From: Ornithodoros turicata
Taxonomy: Eukaryota > Arthropoda > Arachnida > Ixodida > Argasidae
DNA: 64,000 nt
NCBI RefSeq assembly: GCF_037126465.1
Contig: NC_088202.1
Location: 28,752,213-28,816,212 of the forward strand
Reading direction: 5' to 3'
Each line of letters starts with the position of its first letter. The first letter of the stretch is position 1. A model generated the notes under the pieces. It searched no databases and had not been told where the DNA came from. It saw only the letters and a list, made by a program, of their open reading frames with translations. The translations under genes were made by a program, and so were the position numbers. Of the stretch, positions 54,946 to 64,000 are shown piece by piece.

Positions 54946-55260
54946 TGTTTCAGTTAAATCCCCGGGCTAAATAATTCGCGAACGGGTGCACCAATCCACG
55001 AGCTTTCTTTTTTACAAGTATCTGTCCGATACCACGTACAAGCTGCATACCGTGTGAATGAGTGGGAGGCGCTCATTATTAAAATAACAATGCAAATGAG
55101 TTTCGTAAAAAAGCGTAACTTCTAAAGCCGGGCGCTGTCGGCATTAAAATGGGTACTACCCCTTTTGGGACCTTCAGTGGACACCTTTTAGAGAAAAATC
55201 TGCCACCGAAGCGGGTCATTTGTTGCAGTAATTAATTGGTTTCGGTTTACGTACTTTTTT
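54946..55260. mobile_element. One end of a CAGGGTGT-type foldback element
   Basis: TACAGGGTGTTTCAGTTAAATCCCC starts it in the TA plus CAGGGTGT style of the element at 1234. No matching right end was found before the T-run at 55256-55271, so it is probably truncated there. Confidence 0.5.
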
Positions 55261-55600
55261 TTTTTTTTTTTTGCGGCTGGTCGCGGCGAAGTGCAAAAGG
55301 GCGTATTTCATTGGTGTAATTCATTGGTGTAAGGACGTAATTCATTGATGGATAAGGGAGTGAAAGAGCGTCCTTTTGCGCTTCGCAGCGACAAGCCGCG
55401 ACAAAAATACGTAAACATGCCCGGTAACTGCGGTGACTTGGCCAACTGAAATCTGGAACACATCCATTGTGACCACGCACCCAACCTTTCAAATTCACAG
55501 TGATCAGCTAGAGTCTCCCTCTCACCATAGCCCAGCTCCTTTAGTAACCTTTCCGGACAGTGTGGGACTTTGGTCCTCACTGTGACGCATTGTATTTTCA

Positions 55601-55826
55601 CCAGACAGATGTGGACACATGGAGAGAGGACAGCAGGAAGGAGTGGGGGACAGGGGGGGGGTTAGTATGCGTCCTGCGCAGACTCCAGGGGGATCAGTGC
55701 CGACATTCCACTGGAAAACCCAGGGAAAACCTCAATGATAGCCTCGGGGTAGGATTCGAACCCATGTCACCTCCCAGTCTCGGCGTGGAAAGCGATCATC
55801 CAAACCACTATGCCACGGGAGCTGGT
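55601..55826 (-). repeat. tRNA-derived SINE, complete copy
   Basis: On the - strand: ACCAGCTCCCGTGGCATAGTGG (A-box-like, 55805-55815), GCTTTCCACGCCGAGACTGGG, B box GGTTCGAATCC (55752-55762), CCTGGGTTTTCC, GCACTGATCCCCCTGGAGTC, GGACGCATACTAACCCCC, and CTGTCCTCTCTCCATGTGTCC at the 3' side. It is the reference for the split copy at 4351-5340. Confidence 0.85.
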
Positions 55827-55850
55827 GTAGGCGTCGTTGCTGAAAGGGTT

Positions 55851-56196
55851 ATGGCCAGTTCTCACTTGGCGACGCCCGACGCGACGTCGTGAACGGACGG
55901 CGGAAATAGATGTGCATTTCCGGCGTTGAGACAGAAGAGACGTCGAGCCAAACAAATTGCCATGCCAAACTTCTTTCACGACGTCGGCGAGAACTGCCGA
56001 GAACGATATACCGGCGACCAATCAGATGACACAGAAAGGCCACGCCTCCTGATTTTTCGTCTGCTTTCGACGACGGAATGCCAGTGTGGTGAGAACATGA
56101 AAATCGTGCGCTCTGACGGGGCGGCGGAAATGCACCTCTACTTCCGCCGCCCGCTCGCGACGTCGCGTCGGGCGTCGCCAAGTGAGAACTGGCCCT
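55851..56196. mobile_element. MITE with GGCCAGTTCTCACTTGG ends
   Basis: GGCCAGTTCTCACTTGGCGAC (trimmed by one base at either end) and its inverse at 56176-56194 frame a GC-rich element. Its arms pair through GACGCCCGACGCGACGTCG/CGACGTCGCGTCGGGCGTC and GGCGGAAAT motifs. A TTAT occurs just outside each end and may be part of the duplication. It lies directly beside the SINE. Confidence 0.8.
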
Positions 56197-56199
56197 TAT

Positions 56200-57726
56200 C
56201 ATGATCGCAGGTACTATACACTAATGTGAGCTTAGCTGTACAGGTGAGATTGATTTAGACACGATGATGCGTTCATGTGTATCGGTGCCTTTGTGCTGTG
56301 TGCAAAATAGTGTGCACTTTTTTCGCAGTTTATGCCATTGTCCACGCCTTATATGAGAGCCTTTGACGTAACCATGCAGATAAAATAACAGAGGGCGCCA
56401 CTCGGTTGAGGATGGATATTTCGCGCCGTCAGAAAGGTACCGCGCATTGTAAAATCGATGTCTGCACAGAACATGCAAGAAAACATCGAACTACGACACT
56501 AGCATACGAGTAATACCAGCATAAGCAGCGATACCGTACGATAAGTACAGAATAACACGTCGAAGATGTATGTGCCTAAGGAAGGGTGTAGCGGTCACCT
56601 ATCCGTTCATAACATGTGCCAACACCAGAAAGCCTTGAAAGCCAGGCGACTGTTTACGCGGCGGGAAATTATCGAAGTGGGTGTCAGTATGCTAACCTCC
56701 AGGCATGTAAAGAGTGGAATTGTCCTTTGCAAAATAGTGCTTCCTTTCTCCTTTGGATCCGACCCAGCAACATATCATTTACTTCATGCGTTCGATGCGT
56801 CCCCTGCATAAATGGGGCCAAAACAATGTATTTTAAAATTGTGTAACAACTCCTGTTTCATGCGTGATCTCGTGGCGCATTATGGAGGGGTTAGTACATT
56901 TATTGCATGATACGGGACATCGCCAAGCTGGAGTTGGAGTCGAGGACTGAGAAGCCCCCACTACATCCGACCCATTGAGACATGCTGTCATTGCCGGTCA
57001 GGACAAATGTAGGTTCTCTACATTTAATAAACACGGACAACAAAAGCCAGAGTCCAGCAAAAAATCTGGTCCTCCGCCATCCCGAAATTCGCAGGAGCTT
57101 CAAGATCATGTTCCGAGCACTTGGAAAGTCATCGCTGAAGGTACGCATCTCCTTCCTGCGAGGGCCCACTATAAGCGGTGCATGATACCCCACGCACATG
57201 CAACCGCTCACCCTGTCACGACGCCGTCCCCGCTGCAGTGATGGAAGTGCATCGAAGCGTTCTGGCGCAGGAAAAATCGAGGTTTGGCGCAGCATGGCGC
57301 AGGTTCACGATCCACGGTCGGAGGGCCCCGGGCATGGTTACAAATTTATGATATGGAATGAGCGCTTTCCACGTTAGTTTCAGTTTCATTGTGTGTTGGG
57401 CAATTTAGAGGCCCGAGGTCGGGGAACCACGACCTTAACCTGCTTCCTACGAGTCAGTGCATAGCGGGCGTGAACTGCGTGTCCACATACGCAACGTGTT
57501 TCGTAGTCTAAGAGTCTAGCGATCCTTTGTGACCGTCAACAATAGGTCTGAACAATATCTTTTGAGACACGCCGAGCTACCCTTAGGAACCGAAAAGCGG
57601 TATTTGCGTGGAGATCACCTCGTGCCTCTCAGCTTGGGTAGTGATGAACATAGAAAGAAAATACAAGGGGATAGTTGGTGTTCACTTGACGTTGGCGATA
57701 TGTACCGGAGCTTGAGGAAAACACAA
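56200..57726. other. Intergenic, unassigned
   Basis: No supported gene. The - frame of 131 codons at 56900-57295 has no recognisable domain. Confidence 0.3.
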
Positions 57727-57734
57727 AGATAATA

Positions 57735-58728
57735 TAGGGATGTGCCAACCGAATCCTCGAATTCTAGGCAGGGATTCGAGATTCGCGAATCCGAATCCCA
57801 TTGCCCAAAAGTGTGAATCAAATCTTTCGAATCCACCAACCACGTTTGTTTGTCTCTCTTTAAAATCGGCGCCTCGAAGCCTGCTTGGCCGGCGGCCCCC
57901 GGGGCGCACAAAGACCACAACATAAAGCTCCGACATTAGAAGTTTAAAAGTAACACGGTTTTGCTTTGATTGTTTCTTAGTTAGGGAATTCAGACTCCAG
58001 AGTTTATGTATTTCCTGTAGTCGATGAACAACATGTTAAATAAGTTACACTTAGGAAGAAGTATATGATGGGTATTGTTACGTTCCTACACTGTAGCAGA
58101 AAAGTGTACGTGTAACACGATCTGCGCAAGTTTTCGTGGAAGACGTTTCGGCGCCAGGACGGGCTGCAGATGGCCCTCAGTTCCACGGAGGTGTCGCCTT
58201 TCCTTGTTTTGGGGGACCCGTCCGAGAGACATTATTCGCTCCAAGACACTGCCACAGTTTCTCGCACCCAACAAAGGATTCAAGGAATGCTTTCTCATGC
58301 CGACCGAAGGGATATAAGCGGAGACCAGAGTGACCCAGGCGGCTTTCTCTCAACCGACGATAAGCAGGCTGCATGGACGGATCGCAGACAGTTTCTCTGT
58401 ATCATCCAAATCTTGTACTTATGTAAATAGTTAACTTCACTTCCTTGTACCCTGAATTGGCTCATGGTCCTTTCATTGGTGTGCTGCCACGCTACCAGAG
58501 ACGACACAAGCAATAGTATGTCTTCTCCCGAAATTTTTTTTTTATTGAACAAATATATCAAATTCTGCTTCAAAGCACGTTTCAGTAGAAGAGTTTTTTT
58601 CCCTGGCTTTTTAAACTCTTTTCGAAGAAAGGATTCGAAAGATTCGAGATTCGTAAGATTCGTGGATTCGCAGAACCTTCCTTGGATTCGGATTCGGATT
58701 CGAGAAATTCTGGATTCGTCCCATCTCT
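57735..58728. mobile_element. Non-autonomous hAT-like element, 8-bp TSD
   Basis: Starts TAGGGATGTG and ends GTCCCATCTCT, flanked by AGATAATA at 57727-57734 and 58729-58736. GATTCGAGATTCG-type motifs are clustered at both ends (57775-57835 and 58628-58715). The interior has short + frames (58136-58430) without an identifiable transposase. A partial relative lies at 32050-32510. Confidence 0.88.
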
Positions 58729-58736
58729 AGATAATA

Positions 58737-59179
58737 CACAACGTTGGATATAACGCAAATCGTTGGAGCGTCAACGTGACGGTGCACATGTGAGTCTCGA
58801 GATTGCCTGGCTGGTGCCACGGTGTTGGCTGGGCTTAGCTGGCATCGGCTCCGGTCGACTAGTAGGCTAGTCTCCTTCGGGCTTCGTTTCCTCGTGACGC
58901 GCGCGACCTCCGTGGAATGCGAAATAATCGCCCGCTACACGCTTTGGAGTAACTTTGGTGCAAATGGAGCAAAAACACCCTCTACGGCGCAGGACGGCGC
59001 AGCACCCCGTGTTGGCGCAGTTTGGCGCAAAATGGTACAGCACTTCCATCACTGCCCCGCTGGTATACGCCGTGGACACCTCCATTGTCATGCTCGCGCT
59101 CACGCTTCGCCGTGTCCCTCCCTGGGTAGAGCACTATGCTTGTGTTCAACTTAGGGAGGAAAAAAAAAATCTAGCCTGT
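58737..59179. other. Intergenic, unassigned
   Basis: Contains GGCGCAG-rich sequence near 58988-59035 but no complete element or gene that I can support. Confidence 0.3.
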
Positions 59180-59440
59180 CGGATTTCAAAATACTGTGCC
59201 GCGAATAGGATGGCTGGACACAGAGAGGTCACCCTCCTTGTTTGCGCCAGATAGTGTAATCCATCGTACTCACTGTGCTTCCGTATTGGCTGCTAAGACT
59301 GGCAGCATGACACTACTCTGCGGCAGAAAGTGCGCTCCCCTACTGATGGCGCATGGTGGCGTTGCAGTATTTCTCCTGGCGCGCTATTGCTTCTCCTTAT
59401 CTCCAACGGCGTATGTAGTTGACGGACTAGATTTCTTTTC
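59180..59440 (+). repeat. Dispersed repeat, most complete copy
   Basis: Contains both blocks seen separately at 33110-33265 and 34285-34410, joined: TTGCGCCAGATAGTGTAATCCA, CTGCGGCAGAAAGTGCGCTCCCC, GCAGTATTTCTCC, CTATTGCTTCTCC and CTCCAACGGCG. The element class is unknown. Confidence 0.7.
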
Positions 59441-60144
59441 CTTTCGTTTCCTAGTTGAAACGACTATAGAAAGACATTTTTTTTTTAGCACTCTACACCC
59501 GGACGTCCACCGGCGACACCATCTTGCTCTTGTTCGTTATGTGTGCGAGCCATACGCTGCTCTACAGCTCAGGTCGCGGTGCGCCGCTGTTGACCGCACG
59601 GCACTTCTTGTATTTCACACTGCAACATCCCTCCTGGTACGGTATAGATAGGGTTGCCACCTTTCGGAGTGCAAAATACCGGCTGAGGGAGAGGAGGTGG
59701 AATAGAGGGAAAGGAGGAAATGTTCGCGGGAAAGGGAAAGTGGGTGAGGGGTGGAGAGTATACAGAGAGAGAGAAAGAAAGAACGAGCGTACTCGCTCAA
59801 GACAATAATGATAATAATAATGAATAATTAAGAAAACGACTGGTGACTACGGAGCTGGGTCTGTGCTCCATATTTATTCAAGCTGTTGTGAAATGTTGAA
59901 AGGAAAACCCCGTAAAAAACCCTATGAAAGGTGTTGAGCCACAAATACCGGCAAAAGGCTGCCGGTATCACCTTCCTACCGGCAACCGGCAGAACGAGCA
60001 AATAACCGGGTGGGGTGGGGTGGGGGGCGTCGACCCCCAAAACGTCAGTGTATGCATTGGATTTTTCTCTCTCTCCTCCCCCGCTACGCGCTCCGACAAA
60101 GAAACCGCCCGCCCCAATAAACTGAGGGTCTGGATCCCCACACA
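59441..60144. other. Intergenic, low-complexity patches
   Basis: A purine-rich GAGAGG/GAAAGG stretch lies at 59685-59790 and a GGGGT repeat at 60010-60026. No gene is supported. Confidence 0.35.
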
Positions 60145-60145
60145 A

Positions 60146-60240
60146 TGATAAAAGGAATAGCAGCCAGGGACAAGGACAAGAAAGTGCACAAACGAACTTG
60201 TCTTTGTTCCTTGTCCCTGGCTGCTATTCCTTTTACCATT
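60146..60240. repeat. Perfect-stem hairpin
   Basis: TAAAAGGAATAGCAGCCAGG, GACAAGGA on the left is the exact inverse of TCCTTGTCCCTGGCTGCTATTCCTTTTA on the right, separated by about 35 bp. It is probably a very small MITE or a foldback remnant. Confidence 0.85.
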
Positions 60241-60839
60241 ATGCACTGCTATAACTACGCCGCTTCGACGCTCGTTCTGGATACGCGCTCGTTCAGCCGT
60301 GTTTGGAAGCACATACGTATGCGAGCAGTCCTTTTTAATGACGAATATCAACAAGACTAAGCTGGGGTCCTAGCTGTCTCATGACCACCTTCAAGCCCAG
60401 TTGAGAATGGCCACTGTGGTCAACCTACAAGTGGACCTCGAGAATCTGGTGAGGAAGAAGAAGCCTCAAGTGTCATCAGCTCATCATTAGGATCGCGTCC
60501 TCTGTAACCTTGTTCACGTCTAGTTTATTCCGAGGTCCAAAGCCTCCTGCTGTTGGCTGTAATAACGTCAATATTGTCTGTTCTACGTGTGGCTTCTCTT
60601 CTAGACGAGAGGATCGTAGCCAACGGCATCCATGTATCGCCTGGAGAACGTATTCTGTGTTGTATTAAAGACAGTTGAGAAAGCTGCGGCTACACCACTC
60701 GGCCTCAGCCACACAGTCACCCAAATCAGAGGCAGTTTTTGTGTACATTCACTACCAGCTGCCCGCCGTGGTGTAGGCAAAGCCAATGCGGCCCACGACC
60801 CAGTTTGAGTTGGAGACCCCTGATCTAGAGTATGGAACA
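60241..60839. other. Intergenic, unassigned
   Basis: No supported feature; a transition into the low-CpG region. Confidence 0.3.
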
Positions 60840-63800
60840 TCCTCTAGATTCCTAGACCATTTACAGGCTTTATCAGCAGCCTGTACCTGTTAAATTTAGA
60901 TAGACCTACTGAAATGTCAGCACAAATAATTTGCTGCCACAACGTTTTATGTGACCAAAATGTTTTAATTACAATGGAATACATTCCAATGTACATGGCA
61001 TGTACAATTTGCAAACAGGACTTGCACCTGCAAAACCTACACAGTACACGGTCCTCAGTGAATGACAAAAATAAGGCACATGTTGACTGTACTCACTTGC
61101 AGACTATAGGATATGGACAGGAAACGGGAATGAATGTCACAGGCACAAAAAATAGCTCTCAAAAGTAACTGATCTCTTTGCACTGTGAATCAGCAGAAGT
61201 ATTAAATAAGTTCATTCGGCAAATTCTGTCCAAGTACAGAGCAAGATGAAAATGCAGTTGGCTATCCAGAAAATATGTTCCTTTTCTATATAAAAACTTT
61301 GTTGAGATCTTCACTGGAAACTCCACCTTGAATCATGTGCTTTGTTTAACAAGTGAGTGGTAACACCTTGTATGTAAAATACAGCAAAAGAGTATGAAGT
61401 TTGTCTTGAGTGGAAGTGGACCTCACAATGCAAGAGATCCTCTACAGGCAATGTTTGCATACTTCACTTCCAGTTCATTAATACCCGAAAATCTTCCATT
61501 ACTTTCTTTGCTCAGTGCAGTGCTGAACATGCCCAAGAATGCTGCAGCCATGGACAGTGTTAATACTGAACTAGAGAAGTGTCCATTGTAAGCTTAAAAA
61601 GTAAGTTATACGGTCGCAGCAGTGCTTTTCGGTGCTCCATTTAAGTTTTAAGTCCATTTGTGTTTTTGGGTTAAACCGTTTCTTATCCTCCAGTTATCAC
61701 TTTGGGTAAAACGCGAAAACAAAGTCGTAAAAGTGCAATTTTAGCCACCAGTACAGGCACTGGAGAGTGCAAAGCAGTGCCCATTCAGCACAGCTGCTCT
61801 GCATCTCTTGTTCATCTGAAATCCAAGATTTTATTTAAAAAAATATCAAAATCCCCCCAAAACTGCCTTTTCACTGTTTCACCCTGCTGCACAGCTTCCA
61901 AAATCAGGCCTGATTTTTGTTCCCCAATTAAAAAAAAAAAAAAAAAAAAGCCAGGCCTAAGAACACAAGGGTATAAATAAGCATTGCAAGCTAGGGAGAA
62001 CACCTGCTCACAACTATGGATGCCAAACATACTGCAACATATTCCAATGGGAGCATCTGCATGTAAGTAGATGAGCTCAATAAGGCAGGGAGCGTGTGCA
62101 TGAAAGAAATAGCAACACGTTTCTCAAGATGTCTGATCAAGTTAAAATTATAGTGTCTACAAGTACTACAATAAAACAACACAAACCATGTACAGAAGGA
62201 ACTCATACACGTGTATGACCTTCACAATTATTTACACACGCATTGTACACTTAACATAAAACATGTACACTTAACAAGGAACGCAAACAACACACGAGAA
62301 CTCACTAAAAATGCAGCATGCCACATGGGACTGTGCTCTACTCAAAAGATGTCACTGTGCAAGACACATGCTGCATCTTGTTTACTAGTGTTGAGAGTGT
62401 ACACTAGTTGCGAGAATAGTGGTGTGACGCACGGGAAGAGCAACACAGCAGTGTAAGCTCAGCATTTGGCAAGACATGGAATGGTAGAGGCACCCCCATC
62501 TTGAGTAGAACATAGCCATTAGGCAATTAGACCGAGCACATTTGGCTGGGAATGAATCTGCTAAAACCGCTAAAAGATTGGGATGACATGAAAAATATTA
62601 AAAGGCCACATTTCTGAAAGTGGCAAAGAAGTAATGGATGCAGTAGATAACTTTGCTAGTGCTAAGAAAAGGAAGGATAAGCCGTGTCATTTTTTTGTAA
62701 AATATCTGCTTCCCCCACTTCGCTGAATGCCTAGCATGGCACTTCTAGAGTGGTTACTGGAGCTGGAATACAAACAGGTCCAGGAGGCGCGTGGGAAAGC
62801 GGATGTGCTGTCCCACAAGTTTGAGCCCAGACCTCAAGCAATGCCAGCGCTGTAGTCTGCAGGGCTCGGAAATTAAGGGTTCAATTTGGAGCAATGACTG
62901 CTCTTTTGGAAGGTTCTTTACTTTGCACACTACAGCAGCAGTTATACTTGAATGCTGCCAACTGTTGTGAACATTACGCTACATGTAAGCTTTTCCCCCC
63001 AGGCTTAGCAGAGTGGTTTCAGCATGCCCTGCTCAGTCTGGAAGCATTTGAAAACTCGAAAAATGCAGTAATTAAAAATGAGACGGCTGTATCCCTTCCA
63101 GCATGGTCAGGCGGTCAGTGTGAAATGCAAACTTCCTGCTTAATACTAGTAGGCGCGAAATGACAATGTGAGGGAACAACATGAAGTGAAAGTTTGTGGC
63201 ACATTTGTCCCTCGTGCTATTGTATCCTGCAAGGGCAGCTTTGATTCTGGCTGGAACACAATCATCACCACTATCACAAATGCGCACTATGCAAATCCAC
63301 ATGATGACAATAAAACATGAAGGCACGGTAACAACAGAAACAAGACACAAGCAGGAGAAACTTGAGCAAAGAAAATATACTGCACATATGTTCTGCCTGC
63401 AAACTTGCATATAAGACACTTCCAAAATCACAAATATTCCAGTCAAATGAAAGGCACCCTGTGCACAGTTTGTCCCAACCGCAGCTGTGCCCACTGCAAG
63501 CGTGCCTAAAACAGCACACACACACATACTCTACAAAGTAGCCGATAAGTGGTCCATACTCTGCTGCCAATGAACACTCAACACTGCAGCGAAGCAGCAG
63601 TCCATTTTCGATGTGATGAGGCACTAAATGCACTTCTTCCCGCATCTTCTCTGTGAGCCTTGTTCAGGTGAGCCATCCCATCGTGACAGACGACGGGGTC
63701 TTTTGCACACACACACACAATTTCTCACGCAACCGTGAGCCATCTAAGTCGCTTCTAGTTTCGAACTTTCGAACTTACAAATTCACTTCAACAGCACTGG

Positions 63801-63890
63801 ACAGACGCCATCTCACAGTCCAGTCGTTGCATGTGTGGCGGATGTGGTCACAGCCAACCTGCCATACTATTTGTTTTCGACCAATTTCCA
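60840..63890 (-). other. Putative long 3' UTR of a leftward gene
   Basis: About 3 kb free of the repeats that fill the rest of the window, with visibly fewer CpG dinucleotides and many CA/TG steps. It lies directly downstream of the - strand terminal exon at 63891. One canonical AATAAA on the - strand occurs at about 61824-61829 (TTTATT on +), so the transcript could end there; the part further left would then be intergenic. The 151-codon - frame at 63072-63527 lies inside it and is not called. A 19-bp A-run lies at 61930-61949. Confidence 0.35.
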
Positions 63891-64000
63891 TCATACAATG
63901 ATTTCACGAACGATGCGCCTGCTTCTTGAGTTCGGGGTCGAGTAGCCAGATTCGAGGCTTTCGTCGAAGGAAAGAGAGATCTGCGGGTTCTTGTCCTCAT
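63891..64000 (-). CDS. Probable terminal exon of an unidentified gene (partial)
   Basis: Read leftwards from the window edge, one frame begins EDKNPQISLSFDESLESGYS, ends RSRRIVREIIV and stops with TGA at 63891-63893. Third codon positions are strongly G or C over the first codons (GAG GAC AAG AAC CCG CAG ATC), which the other two frames do not explain. The sequence is hydrophilic and Ser/Arg-rich, so it is probably a disordered tail. I do not recognise the protein. The exon start lies beyond the window. Confidence 0.45.
   Translation of the reverse strand, partial: EDKNPQISLSFDESLESGYSTPNSRSRRIVREIIV

Noticed and set aside
63072..63527. 151-codon - strand frame rich in Val and Cys
   Set aside because: TG/CA-rich low-CpG sequence generates it; it lies where I place a 3' UTR and matches no family I know.

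Overview
This is a repeat-dense animal nuclear genome window, most likely from an arthropod and plausibly a tick. It has GT-AG introns, TA- and 8-bp-flanked DNA transposons, an LTR retrotransposon, non-LTR fragments and tRNA-derived SINEs with intact A/B boxes. Nothing bacterial or viral-operon-like is present. The tick assignment is an inference: the SINEs resemble my recollection of the tRNA-related Ruka-type SINEs of ticks, and I cannot check it here. Most open frames in the window are short chance frames.

Layout. 0-8.7 kb is transposon debris: a 1-kb foldback element with a TA duplication at 1234-2269, a pogo-like MITE at 3340-3925, a hAT-like MITE sitting in the B box of a SINE at 4406-5170, and a palindromic MITE carrying a SINE-tail insertion at 6308-6613. 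8.77-15.12 kb is a complete, young Ty3/gypsy retrotransposon with near-identical LTRs, a GCTGG target duplication, a PBS, a PPT and one uninterrupted gag-pol frame. Its integrase lies upstream of reverse transcriptase, which is the domain order of the Gmr1-like group.

15.7-26.5 kb holds the one host gene I can assemble with confidence: a phospholipid scramblase on the + strand. Five exons (15736-16066, 17001-17096, 17194-17348, 20335-20499, 22238-22381) join in phase, and a phase-compatible candidate last exon lies at 26304-26477. The introns hold an exact 81-bp tandem array of hairpin units (18401-18724) and several TA-flanked palindromic MITEs.

26.5-60 kb is again repeat territory. It includes a Mutator-like foldback element with a 9-bp duplication at 29152-30916, inserted into another hairpin and itself carrying a MITE. 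There are two truncated non-LTR retrotransposon 3' ends (36.6-37.0 and 40.2-40.8 kb), paired hairpin elements at 39.37-39.87 and 42.2-42.66 kb, and a hAT element with a decayed transposase at 45909-47051. Two further non-autonomous hAT elements have clean 8-bp duplications (48433-49623, 57735-58728), and a MITE-in-MITE nest lies at 51085-51584.

60.8-64 kb looks different: no recognisable repeats, few CpGs and a GC3-rich open frame on the - strand at the window edge. I interpret it, with moderate to low confidence, as the terminal exon and long 3' UTR of a second gene transcribed leftwards. The recurring theme is nesting of foldback elements, which fixes the order of insertions and confirms target-site duplications directly from sequence.
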